Below are positions 8,494-15,444 of a stretch of DNA of 47,403 bases, piece after piece. Every line of letters starts with the position of its first letter. Position 1 is the first letter of the stretch. The notes below the pieces were generated by a model that was not told the DNA's origin, did no database searches, and worked only from the letters and a program-made list of their open reading frames with translations. The DNA comes from CAYTSA01 sp964440345 (lineage in GTDB: Bacteria; Desulfobacterota; Desulfovibrionia; Desulfovibrionales; Desulfovibrionaceae), in assembly GCA_964440345.1 (NCBI GenBank), contig CAYTSA010000021.1:1-47403 (forward strand). The letters are read 5' to 3'. A program made the translations under genes and the position numbers.

Positions 8494-9087
8494 CTACACC
8501 CGCAAGCCCGGGCAAGGGACAATGGTGTTTTTCAGGATGATGCCGATATGGCCTTTGTTCACAGTGACGGACATAGGGTTTCCGTCTCTGAAAAAATAGA
8601 GCGTGGTCCGTGGCTGCTCATTGGTTTTGACAGCGTTGACCAGACGCCGGGCAGAGTCCACGTGCAATGTCCCGTACCGGTAGACCCGGTCGCCTTTGCG
8701 TATGTCCAGCTTCGCAGCCTGCGAATTATTCTCCACACCCATAACTTCAGCCATGGTTTCGTAGCAGTCCGGGGTCGGAGCGTCATGCTTTCCCCGCACA
8801 TAGAGGCCAAGCGGACCTTGATGCACGTTCAGCTCAATTGTTTGGCTGTGGCGCGAGATTGTCAGCGTTACCTCGTCCGCCTGGTTGCTTTTCACCGCGT
8901 GGGACAATTCAGCGTAGGTGTTGACTGATATGTCGCCATACGCAATGATGCGGTCGCTAGGCTCAACGCCTGCCGTTTGGGCCTGAGTGATGCGTGCATA
9001 GCCAACCACGAGGAGTCCCGGGCCGGCTGCTGCAGCCGCCTGAACCAGCCACACAACAACGAGAATGCTTACCATGCCGATGCGCAT
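8494..9087 (-). CDS. exported protein with two PDZ-like domains
   Basis: A protein of about 197 residues. After a signal peptide (MRIGMVSILVVVWLVQAAAAA) come two repeats built alike: VEPSDRIIAYGDISVNTYAELSHAVKS and LDIRKGDRVYRYGTLHVDSARRLVNAVKT. Each has the PDZ pattern of a Gly/Asp turn, a short strand and a helix, as in the ligand-binding domains of HtrA-like proteins, but no protease domain is attached. It probably binds peptides in the periplasm. ATG 9087 was chosen for the signal peptide; the frame runs on to 9150. It is divergent from the selenoprotein gene and upstream of glucokinase. Confidence 0.7.
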   Translation of the reverse strand: MRIGMVSILVVVWLVQAAAAAGPGLLVVGYARITQAQTAGVEPSDRIIAYGDISVNTYAELSHAVKSNQADEVTLTISRHSQTIELNVHQGPLGLYVRGKHDAPTPDCYETMAEVMGVENNSQAAKLDIRKGDRVYRYGTLHVDSARRLVNAVKTNEQPRTTLYFFRDGNPMSVTVNKGHIGIILKNTIVPCPGLRV

Positions 9088-9247
9088 GCGATGAGTATAC
9101 CGCGTCCTGCTGCTAATGCAAGAGAAGCCGTAAGGGAAATTAGCCGGCACTGTAGTGCAATTTCTGAAGGTTTCGCTTTAAACTAATTGAATATTATGAT
9201 ATATGACTCCCGCCAATGCGCAACGTGTAAAGCTACACAGAGCGCAC

Positions 9248-9343
9248 TTTCTCGTTGAGGCAACGCTCGCTTCTGAAGCAATTTTCAATTGTTTCAGGAC
9301 AATGCATGAAAGCATCCAACAATTTACACTGTTACAATACTCT
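9248..9343 (+). repeat. dispersed repeat R1, copy B
   Basis: A diverged copy: CTCGTTGAGGCAACGCTCG, then TTCTGAAGCA, CAATTGTTTCAGGA, AATGCATGAAAGCATCCAAC and a tail near TTACAATACTCT, in the same order as copy D at 15218. It lies just upstream of the selenoprotein gene, between it and the divergent PDZ gene. Confidence 0.7.
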
Positions 9344-9359
9344 AAACCAAGGAGGCGGC

Positions 9360-9569
9360 ATGGCGGCAGTGATTATTTATGGCAAGGCAGGTTGACCGTA
9401 CACCACCAAGGCTCGTGAAGCCTACCCCGGTCATGAATATCGTGATGTTAAGGACGATGCGGCGTATATGAAAGAAATGCAGCGTCTGACCAAAGGAGGG
9501 CGGCAGGTTCCGGTCATTGTGGATGGCGACGCTGTGACTGTTGGGTACGGAGGGACCTGAGGCGTGTAA
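9360..9569 (+). CDS. Uxx-star family glutaredoxin-like selenoprotein with two UGA-Sec codons
   Basis: A 69-residue frame that stays open only if in-frame TGA codons at 9393 and 9558 are read as selenocysteine (U). The product begins MAAVIIYGKAGUPYTTKARE: a glutaredoxin fold with U-P-Y-T where glutaredoxins have C-P-Y-C. It continues through an Asp/Lys-rich helix and QVPVIVDGDAVTVGYGGT and ends U-G-V-stop. That ending is what gives the Uxx-star (seleno)protein family its name, as I recall it. AAGGAGG lies four bases before the ATG. Each TGA is followed by a small hairpin with GU in its loop, as expected for bacterial SECIS elements. The role is presumably thiol/selenol redox chemistry; the substrate is unknown. 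Conventional gene callers stop at the first TGA. Confidence 0.88.
9394..9432 (+). promoter_or_regulatory. SECIS-like hairpin for the first UGA
   Basis: Starting one base into the UGA at 9393, GACCG (9394-9398) can pair with CGGTC (9428-9432). Above an internal loop, AGGCT (9409-9413) pairs with AGCCT (9419-9423) around the loop CGTGA. The GU in the apical loop and its distance of about 20 bases from the UGA match bacterial SECIS elements bound by SelB. Confidence 0.65.
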
Positions 9570-9591
9570 TCTCCCGCCCGTGCGGCGGAGA
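9570..9591 (+). promoter_or_regulatory. SECIS-like hairpin for the second UGA
   Basis: TCTCCCGCC (9570-9578) pairs with GGCGGAGA (9584-9591) with one bulged C, closing the loop CGTGC. The loop lies about 20 bases after the UGA at 9558 and again contains GU, like the first hairpin. It falls just after the TAA stop, so it is free of coding constraint. A terminator role is also possible because TTTT follows at 9594, but the run is short. Confidence 0.65.
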
Positions 9592-9995
9592 CGTTTTCAG
9601 ACTGGCGAACCTGGAAAGCCAAGGCTGTTGGCTGCCTTTGCTGTCTTCTGTTTGTGACATTTTTTTAACTAGTTGACAATAACCTTACGGCTCAGTTACA
9701 AACGCATAATAATCCCTGCATTGTTGCGTTATTTCAGACCTTTTTGCAGTTTTTTGTGGTCTTGAAGACAGCCTGAGCTGGTTTGGTTGTCTACATGGTT
9801 GAACAAAGCGCAACTCGGAGTTGAACGACGCCAGGGCATTTTCGCGTTGAGACAACGCTCGTCCTGAAACACTGTACAGTTGTTTCAGGAAGATGCGCTA
9901 AGGGGTTGATGTTACTGACGGAAAATATCTAACTGATGTTGTGCAACTGGGTCCGGGTAGAGGCCTGTAACCATCAATTCATGGAGGATGCGGAG
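9592..9995 (+). other. intergenic region before the TRAP transporter
   Basis: About 400 bases without a gene I can support. Positions 9655-9720 are AT-rich (a TTTTTTAACTAGTTGACAAT stretch near 9660, where TTGACA could serve as a -35 element), and repeat R1 copy C occupies 9837-9901. The promoter of the TAXI-TRAP operon probably lies here, but I cannot place its -10 box with confidence. Confidence 0.5.
9837..9901 (+). repeat. dispersed repeat R1, copy C
   Basis: Opens with GCATTTTCGCGTTGAGACA and continues with ACGCTCGTCCTGAAAC, then CAGTTGTTTCAGGA. The CCTGAAAC and GTTTCAGG arms are inverted and could form a stem around ACTGTACA. The tail seen in copies B and D is missing. Confidence 0.75.
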
Positions 9996-10967
9996 ATGAA
10001 AAAATTTGTCTGTTTTCTGGCGGCTGCTTGTCTGGTCTTGAGCTTTGCAGCGGCGCCGGCCAGCGCCAAAACTACCTTTGTCACCATTGGCACTGGCGGC
10101 ATCACAGGCGTATATTATCCCACTGGGGGCGCCATCGCCAAAATGGTCAACGCCAAGCGCGACCAGTACGGCATCCGGGCTACAGTGGAATCCACTGGCG
10201 GTTCCGTGTTCAACGTGAACGCCGTCATGGCTGGCGACCTTGAGTTCGGGGTTGTTCAGTCCGACCGCCAGTTCCAGGCCATCAATGGTCTGGCTGAATG
10301 GGAAGGCAAGCCCCAGAAGAAGCTGCGGGCTGTCTTTTCCATCCACCCAGAATCCGTCACCCTTGCCGCCGGCGAAGACACCGGCGTCAAGACCATTCAG
10401 GACCTGAAAGGCCACACTGTCAACATCGGCAACCCTGGCTCTGGCCAGCGGCAGAACTCCATTGACGCCTTGACCGCCGTGGGCATTAACTACGAAAAGG
10501 ACATTCAGGCTGAAGCAGTGAAAGCCGCCGAAGCTCCCGGCTTGCTGCAAGACGGCCGCATCGATGCCTTCTTCTACACTGTGGGTCATCCTAGCGGCGC
10601 TTTCAAGGAAGCCACCGCCGGCAAGCGCAAAGTCCGCTTTGTCGCCATCGAGGGCCCGGGCATTGATGAAATGATCAAAGAAAAGCCATACTACGCCAAG
10701 GCGTTTGTTCCGGTGAAGCACTACACCGCCGTGAACGAAGAAAACGTGCCCACCTTTGGCGTGAAAGCTACTTTCGTTACCTCCTCAGACGTGCCGAACG
10801 ACATCGTCTACGCCATCACCAAAGAACTGTTTGACAACTTTGATGATTTTAAAAAGCTGCACCCGGCTTACGAAGTGCTGACCAAGGAAAGCATGCTGGA
10901 GGGCCTGTCCGCCCCCATCCACGACGGGGCCATGAAATACTACAAGGAAGCCGGCCTCATTAAATAA
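9996..10967 (+). CDS. TRAP transporter solute-binding protein, TAXI family
   Basis: The periplasmic substrate receptor of a tripartite ATP-independent transporter, feeding the fused permease encoded next. A signal peptide covers about residues 1-24 (MKKFVCFLAAACLVLSFAAAPASA). The mature part opens TTFVTIGTGGITGVYYPTGGAIAKMVN, the signature start of TAXI receptors, and later has VNIGNPGSGQRQNSIDALTAVGI, also typical. Total 323 residues, normal length. ATG 9996 was chosen over an upstream ATG at 9936 because GGAGG (9983-9987) and the signal peptide both point to it. The ligand cannot be read from sequence; glutamate and other carboxylates are known in this family. Confidence 0.93.
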   Translation: MKKFVCFLAAACLVLSFAAAPASAKTTFVTIGTGGITGVYYPTGGAIAKMVNAKRDQYGIRATVESTGGSVFNVNAVMAGDLEFGVVQSDRQFQAINGLAEWEGKPQKKLRAVFSIHPESVTLAAGEDTGVKTIQDLKGHTVNIGNPGSGQRQNSIDALTAVGINYEKDIQAEAVKAAEAPGLLQDGRIDAFFYTVGHPSGAFKEATAGKRKVRFVAIEGPGIDEMIKEKPYYAKAFVPVKHYTAVNEENVPTFGVKATFVTSSDVPNDIVYAITKELFDNFDDFKKLHPAYEVLTKESMLEGLSAPIHDGAMKYYKEAGLIK

Positions 10968-10997
10968 GGCTTTGGCTCAGGCATGAATGTCTGCATC

Positions 10998-11023
10998 AGG
11001 CGGCCGCCTCATGGCGGTCGCCT
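10998..11023 (+). other. intercistronic hairpin in the TRAP operon
   Basis: AGGCGGCCGCC (10998-11008) pairs with GGCGGTCGCCT (11013-11023) around TCAT, with one G-U pair. No U tract follows. It lies between the receptor gene and the permease gene and could protect the receptor mRNA end, giving more receptor than permease. Confidence 0.55.
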
Positions 11024-11058
11024 GTATCTGTGAACGGCTTTGATACTTCGGGGGCTTT

Positions 11059-13143
11059 ATGGGGCGCAAAGAAGAGAACAACGTCAAAGGCGTGGAGTAC
11101 GCGAAAAAGCTTGCTGAGCAGGAGCACGGGCTTATTGGCGACGAGCATGGGGTCACTAAATGGATAACCCTGTGCATCGCCGTCAGCTGGTCGCTGTTTC
11201 AACTTTCCATAGCCAGCTGGCTGCTGCTGGATACGCTTTACATACGGGCCATACACCTTGCCTTTGCCATTGCGCTCATCTTTCTGAATATTCCAGCGTT
11301 TAAGTTCACCCCGAACTGGCGGCCGGACCTGCGGTTTCTGCTGGCCATGCACCGGGTGACCATTCTGGATTACGTGTTCGCCTTTTTGGCGGCGTTCGGC
11401 TCGCTGTACATCGTCATTGACTGGGAGGGGCTGGCCATGCGGCCCGGCGCGCCCATCATGCGCGACCTTATTTTCGGGCTCATTCTCATAGTCCTGTTGC
11501 TGGAAGCCACCCGACGGGTAATTGGACCGGCCCTGCCGGTCATTGCGGTGTTGTTTATCGTCTACGCCTTTGCAGGGCCGTACATGCCTGACGTTATTGC
11601 TTTCAAAGGCGTATCGCTCAACCGCTTCATCGGCCAGATGACCATGTCCTCAGAAGGGATATATGGCATACCACTGGATGTTTCCGCCACTATTGTTTTT
11701 CTCTTTGTGCTCTTTGGCACCATGCTGGAAAAGGCTGGCGCTGGGTATTTTTTCATCCAGCTGGCGCTATGTCTGTTGGGTGGTTTCAAGGGCGGCCCAG
11801 CCAAGGCCGCCATCCTTGGCTCCGGTCTTACCGGCATGGTCTCCGGCTCGTCCATTGCCAACATCGTCACCACCGGCACGTTTACCATTCCGCTCATGAA
11901 GCGGGTGGGCTATCCGGCCACCAAAGCCGGGGCCATTGAGGTCGCCGCCTCCACAGACGGACAGCTGGCGCCGCCAATCATGGGCGCGGCGGCATTCATC
12001 ATCGCCGAGTACGTCAATGTGCCGTACATTGAAGTGGTCAAGGCGGCTGCTATCCCTGCCTTTGCCTCTTATGGCGCGCTCATCTTCATTTCCCACCTTG
12101 AGGCTTGCAAGCTGGGGCTCAAGGGCATTCCCTGGGCTGAGCTGCCGCCGCTGGGCCGCACGCTGCTGCGGGGGCTGCATTATCTTCTGCCCCTGTTCAT
12201 GCTATTGTACGAATTGATTATATCCCGGCACTCCCCAGAGCTGGCGGCCTTCCGGGCCATCATGGTTCTGGCGGTCATAATGATGCTGCAGAATCCCATC
12301 AAGGCCCGTATAAGCGGCCAGCCCTTGTGGCCTGCATTTACGTTGTCTCTAAAAGAAATAGTGGCTGCTCTGGCAGACGGCGCCCGGAACATGGCTGGGG
12401 TGGCTATGGCCACTGCCGCCGCCGGAATCATTGTGGGCGTGGTCGCTCTTGGTCTGGGCGGGCTCATCACCCAGATTATCGACCAGCTCTCGGGCGGGAA
12501 CATTTTTCTTATGCTTATTATTACTGCTTTCGCCAGTCTGATTATAGGCATGGGCTTGCCAACAACGGCCACGTACATCGTCATGGCCTCGCTCACTGCG
12601 CCAGCCATCGTCTCTATCGGTTACGCCAACGGCTTCATAGTGCCCATCATGGCGGCGCATCTGTTTTGTTTCTATTTCGGCATCTTGGCGGACGATACGC
12701 CCCCCGTGGGGTTGGCCGCCTACGCTGCGGCGGCCATTGCCGAAGGGCCGCCCATACAGACCGGGCTTCAGGGCTTCATGTACGACATCCGCACGGCTGT
12801 ATTGCCGTTCATGTTCATCTTTAATCACGACATCATTTTGCACAACATCACCAGTTGGACGCAGGGCTTTTTCATATTCGTCATGACGCTGATAGGCAAC
12901 TTGGCCTTTGCTTCAGCCACCCAGGGCTGGCTCATCTCCCGAAACAGGTTCTACGAGCTGCCGGTGTTGCTGGGCATTACCTACATCATGATGCGGCCGG
13001 ATTCAGTGGCCCTGCACCTGGGCGTGCCGCACGACCAGCGCTACTGGTGTTATCTCATTGGTCTGGCCCTGTTCGGCGCCATGTTCCTGCTGCAACGGCC
13101 GCGGGCTCGGCGCGACATGCAATTAGAAGCAGCATCAGCGTAG
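11059..13143 (+). CDS. TRAP transporter fused permease (4TM/12TM, DctQM fusion)
   Basis: The membrane component of the TAXI-TRAP system, a secondary transporter driven by an ion gradient. The 694 residues are almost all hydrophobic helices: a DctQ-like four-helix part (about residues 30-150), then the large DctM-like part with the usual glycine-rich segments, including GSGLTGMVSGSSIANIVTTG, ASTDGQLAPPIMGAAAF and, in the second half, IIGMGLPTTATYIVMA and LADDTPPVGLAAYAAA. These belong to the fused TRAP permease family. Start ATG 11059 follows GGGGG. It lies 91 bases after the receptor gene, with a hairpin between. Confidence 0.94.
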   Translation: MGRKEENNVKGVEYAKKLAEQEHGLIGDEHGVTKWITLCIAVSWSLFQLSIASWLLLDTLYIRAIHLAFAIALIFLNIPAFKFTPNWRPDLRFLLAMHRVTILDYVFAFLAAFGSLYIVIDWEGLAMRPGAPIMRDLIFGLILIVLLLEATRRVIGPALPVIAVLFIVYAFAGPYMPDVIAFKGVSLNRFIGQMTMSSEGIYGIPLDVSATIVFLFVLFGTMLEKAGAGYFFIQLALCLLGGFKGGPAKAAILGSGLTGMVSGSSIANIVTTGTFTIPLMKRVGYPATKAGAIEVAASTDGQLAPPIMGAAAFIIAEYVNVPYIEVVKAAAIPAFASYGALIFISHLEACKLGLKGIPWAELPPLGRTLLRGLHYLLPLFMLLYELIISRHSPELAAFRAIMVLAVIMMLQNPIKARISGQPLWPAFTLSLKEIVAALADGARNMAGVAMATAAAGIIVGVVALGLGGLITQIIDQLSGGNIFLMLIITAFASLIIGMGLPTTATYIVMASLTAPAIVSIGYANGFIVPIMAAHLFCFYFGILADDTPPVGLAAYAAAAIAEGPPIQTGLQGFMYDIRTAVLPFMFIFNHDIILHNITSWTQGFFIFVMTLIGNLAFASATQGWLISRNRFYELPVLLGITYIMMRPDSVALHLGVPHDQRYWCYLIGLALFGAMFLLQRPRARRDMQLEAASA

Positions 13144-13158
13144 CCAAGGAGAGAGACC

Positions 13159-13626
13159 ATGAGCATTTCTGATTCTCAGACCGTGACCATGCACAAGTGT
13201 GAACAATGCGGCGCCTCCTTTGCCGAGGAGCTGGAACAGTGCCCGGAATGTGAGAGCGAGAACGTGCATCAGTATGAAATGGCCAACCCTTTTTCCCGGC
13301 TGCCTATGGAAGATATTCTGCGGGTAACTGCCCACGCAGTATGGATTTTCGGCGTGGTTGCCTGCCTCATGCTGTTCTGGAATACGGACTATCCAGAAGA
13401 CAAGATGAACTATATCATGTTGTTCTCGGGCATAGGCGCACTGGCGGCGAGCCTGATATTTTCCATAGCCTTGTTTGGTTTGAGCGAAAGCCTGCGCCGG
13501 ATGATCCGGGTGCAGCGCCGGCTGCGAGCTTTTTCAGAAGAGTATGACCAGCGCCAGCGCCGCAAAAAAATGGAGAAACGGCTGGCCGAGCAGGCTGCCG
13601 CCCAGGCGGGAGGCGATCTGCTGTAG
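13159..13626 (+). CDS. zinc-ribbon membrane protein
   Basis: A 155-residue protein. The N-terminus has CEQC and CPEC about 15 residues apart, a zinc ribbon; two membrane helices follow (about residues 60-77 and 88-110, including GVVACLMLFW and LAASLIFSIALFGL), and the tail is highly charged and helical (RRLRAFSEEYDQRQRRKKMEKR). AAGGAG precedes the ATG. It starts 15 bases after the TRAP permease, so it is probably the last gene of that operon. I have no function for it; a link to the transporter rests on position only. Confidence 0.75.
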   Translation: MSISDSQTVTMHKCEQCGASFAEELEQCPECESENVHQYEMANPFSRLPMEDILRVTAHAVWIFGVVACLMLFWNTDYPEDKMNYIMLFSGIGALAASLIFSIALFGLSESLRRMIRVQRRLRAFSEEYDQRQRRKKMEKRLAEQAAAQAGGDLL

Positions 13627-13640
13627 CACGATAGGGTGCT

Positions 13641-14264
13641 TCACGGTATGCCGTCGAATTTTTCTTCCACGGCTTCTTTTTCTGCATCGTACCAGCGCCG
13701 CAGCTTGTTTATGTCGTCATCAAGCTTCTTGATTTCTTTGTTGCGGTCGGCGACGATCTCTTCTTTTTTGCGGGAGAGCTTGGTGTATTCGAACATCAAA
13801 AAACGTTTGCGGGCGTCCCGGTCTTGCGTGTCAGCCAGCCGTATTTGTTCTTGTTTCTGCTGCTGCTGCTTTTCTATGTCTTCCAGTTTGGCGGCGTACT
13901 TGTCGGCAATGTCGCCTTTTTTGTCCTGCAGCTTGCTCAACTGTTCATTGTATTGCGCCGTCAGGTTGTTCAGCGCCTCTTGTTTGGTTATTTCCGGCGG
14001 CTGGGCCAGTCCTGAAGGCGCGGCCTGGGTTTCATCCTTCTGCGAACCCGCTTGCCTGCTTTCCTGCTCAGCAGGCTCGGCGCCGGACTTTCGTTCGTTG
14101 AACAGCATGATGGAGCCGTCCGGCCCTTTTTTCATTTGAATCTCAGCATGGGCTGCGGGCAGGCCGCAACACATGGCCGCAGCCGCAAGCAGGCAACAGG
14201 CAAGGCCACGGTGCATGGCGCATGGCTGCATCAAACGCTTCCAAAATGTACTGGTGTTAGCCAT
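13641..14264 (-). CDS. exported coiled-coil protein
   Basis: About 207 residues. A signal peptide ends near CCGLPAAHA, followed by EIQMKKGPDGSIMLFNE, which resembles the short DUF4124-type strand pair found at the start of many exported proteins. From about residue 90 onward it is a long, highly charged helix rich in Gln, Lys, Glu and Asp with heptad spacing. ATG 14264 overlaps the end of the upstream gene by eight bases (ATGGCTAA), which suggests coupled translation; the frame runs on to 14303. Role unknown, perhaps envelope structure. It converges with the zinc-ribbon gene at 13626, 14 bases away. Confidence 0.7.
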   Translation of the reverse strand: MANTSTFWKRLMQPCAMHRGLACCLLAAAAMCCGLPAAHAEIQMKKGPDGSIMLFNERKSGAEPAEQESRQAGSQKDETQAAPSGLAQPPEITKQEALNNLTAQYNEQLSKLQDKKGDIADKYAAKLEDIEKQQQQKQEQIRLADTQDRDARKRFLMFEYTKLSRKKEEIVADRNKEIKKLDDDINKLRRWYDAEKEAVEEKFDGIP

Positions 14265-14463
14265 CGTCGCTATATTCCTCCAGATCGATTTCAATATTTT
14301 CAAGCGCGGTTAAGACGTCATCGTCAAGGACCGGGAAAATGGCAAAACATTCGTCATCGTACACGTCTCCGGTGACGGGCGCGTTTCTCCACAGCTCATT
14401 TGCCGTGGGGGCCTTTGCGGCTTTCTGCGAATGCGGCTGGCGTGAGAATAGACGGCCAAACAT
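14257..14463 (-). CDS. small acidic hypothetical protein
   Basis: A 68-residue protein, basic at the N-terminus (MFGRLFSRQPHSQKAAKAP) and strongly acidic at the C-terminus (IDLEEYSDDG). It has no membrane segment or known motif. ATG 14463 was chosen; only a TTG lies further upstream in frame. Its stop overlaps the start of the next gene by eight bases, which supports its being translated. I do not recognise it. Confidence 0.6.
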   Translation of the reverse strand: MFGRLFSRQPHSQKAAKAPTANELWRNAPVTGDVYDDECFAIFPVLDDDVLTALENIEIDLEEYSDDG

Positions 14464-14534
14464 GACTGCAGTGTAGCACAAAACGGCTCAATGGTGAATG
14501 AAGAACTGCGTGGAGCGAAAAGAAAAGGATGAAG

Positions 14535-14738
14535 CTATTCTTCGTCGAACAAAGCTTCGAGAATATCGTACACCAGCACGTCGGAGTTTATGTGATAGTC
14601 TCCCTTGGCAACCGCCTCCTTCAGGTGCTCAATGCGCCGGGCCCTTTTGACGGGGTCTTCCTGAACAGGCCCCCGCACTTTGTTTGCACGGGGCGGTTGC
14701 GAGGCGGAGCTGTATAAGGTGTTGTCGATGTCTTTCAT
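14535..14738 (-). CDS. flgM: FlgM-like anti-sigma-28 factor
   Basis: A 67-residue protein whose C-terminal half (RIEHLKEAVAKGDYHINSDVLVYDILEALF) has the pattern of the FlgM sigma-28-binding region: two short helices split by a G-x-Y turn and ending in a Leu-rich helix. FlgM holds back FliA until the flagellar hook is complete. ATG 14738 was chosen because the upstream extension (to 14894) is unlike any FlgM and FlgM proteins are this short. No other flagellar gene is in the window, so the call rests on this motif and length alone. A different small regulator is possible. Confidence 0.6.
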   Translation of the reverse strand: MKDIDNTLYSSASQPPRANKVRGPVQEDPVKRARRIEHLKEAVAKGDYHINSDVLVYDILEALFDEE

Positions 14739-15017
14739 TTTTTTTCCCGGGGAGTGTTCCCGCGATGTATACACCCTATCGTCCGCTGGACCCCCGTTCT
14801 TTAGCTCAAGCCAGTCACTGCGGGGGCTCGCAGGCAGACCTGAGCCGAAAAACGCCAGTAACTGCAACGCTACGGAGGCGGTCAAGAAAAACAAAAAATA
14901 TGTGAAGCAAGTGGAGGCAAAGACCAGAAACCATCCCTTGCGACCACTGGCCAGGCAACTCGGCTACAGGGCAGGAGGAAGTGGGCTCAGGTCAGTACAC
15001 TAATACGGTATTGATGT

Positions 15018-15065
15018 ATGTTCGCGGTAGGAACCGCTCTTTCGGGCGGCCCCTACCGCGAACAT
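15018..15065. repeat. large perfect inverted repeat
   Basis: ATGTTCGCGGTAGG (15018-15031) and CCTACCGCGAACAT (15052-15065) are exact reverse complements. Within the 20-base spacer CCGC and GCGG can pair as well, giving one long hairpin. No U tract follows on either strand, so it is not a standard terminator. It may be a protein-binding site or a small mobile REP-like unit. Confidence 0.8.
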
Positions 15066-15217
15066 TGGTGTAACGTATCAAAAATATGTGGACACAATTA
15101 AATTCCTTAAGGACCTATAACCAGGTTGCCAAGCCAGCGCTATTAGGCGGTGGATTTTGGGACATATCCTTGCTTGACAATGGCTCGCCGCGCTGTGTAT
15201 GAATCCGTCTTCTTTTA

Positions 15218-15316
15218 GCGCATTTTCGCGTTGAGACACCGCTCTCTCCTGAAATAATTTACAATTGTTTCAGGAAAATGCATAAGAGCATCTAACCATT
15301 TCAATGTTAAAATGCT
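15218..15316 (+). repeat. dispersed repeat R1, copy D (fullest copy)
   Basis: Runs from GCGCATTTTCGCGTTGAGAC through CCTGAAAT and ATTGTTTCAGG (inverted arms) to a tail where GAGCAT (15286-15291) and ATGCTC (15311-15316) are inverted. It ends four bases before the tRNA gene, so the tail overlaps the tRNA promoter region. Copies A, B, C and E can be aligned to parts of it. Confidence 0.75.
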
Positions 15317-15320
15317 CAAA

Positions 15321-15396
15321 GCCAGCGTAGCTCAGTTGGTAGAGCAGCTGATTCGTAATCAGCAGGTCGTCCGTTCGAGTCGGATCGCTGGCTCCA
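15321..15396 (+). tRNA. tRNA-Thr (anticodon CGT)
   Basis: A complete cloverleaf: acceptor stem GCCAGCG (15321-15327) with CGCTGGC (15386-15392), discriminator T, then an encoded CCA (15394-15396). The D arm holds GCTCAGTTGGTAGAGC, the anticodon arm is GCTGA-TTCGTAA-TCAGC with anticodon CGT at 15354-15356, and the T arm has GTTCGAGTC. It decodes ACG threonine codons. A terminator follows at once. It borders the polyketide island and may have been its integration site. Confidence 0.97.
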
Positions 15397-15407
15397 AGGA
15401 AAATCAA

Positions 15408-15436
15408 GGGCTTAGCCGTAAAGCTAAGTCCTTTTT
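15408..15436. terminator. terminator after tRNA-Thr
   Basis: GGGCTTAGC (15408-15416) pairs with GCTAAGTCC (15423-15431), with one G-U pair, and TTTTT follows on the plus strand. The AAAATC before the stem gives GATTTT on the minus strand, so it can also end the operon whose last gene stops at 15445. Confidence 0.88.
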
Positions 15437-15444
15437 CGATTCAA

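Larger units (their letters stand above)
14739..15320. other. intergenic region before the tRNA
   Basis: About 580 bases without a gene I can support. It holds a perfect 14-base-pair hairpin (15018-15065) and repeat R1 copy D (15218-15316). The sequence between 15066 and 15217 shows nothing I recognise. A TAAAAT just upstream of the tRNA at about 15308-15313 could be its -10 box. Confidence 0.55.

Noticed and set aside
9203..9418. A 71-residue plus-strand frame over R1 copy B
   Set aside because: It runs through the repeat and overlaps the selenoprotein gene in another frame, with no domain and no ribosome binding site.
9360..9569. Reading this as a broken glutaredoxin pseudogene
   Set aside because: Both TGA codons fall at functional redox positions and each is followed by a SECIS-like hairpin; there is no other disruption and the ribosome binding site is strong.
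9912..10721. Minus-strand frame opposite the TAXI receptor
   Set aside because: The plus strand encodes a clear receptor with signal peptide and family motifs; the reverse frame shows none.
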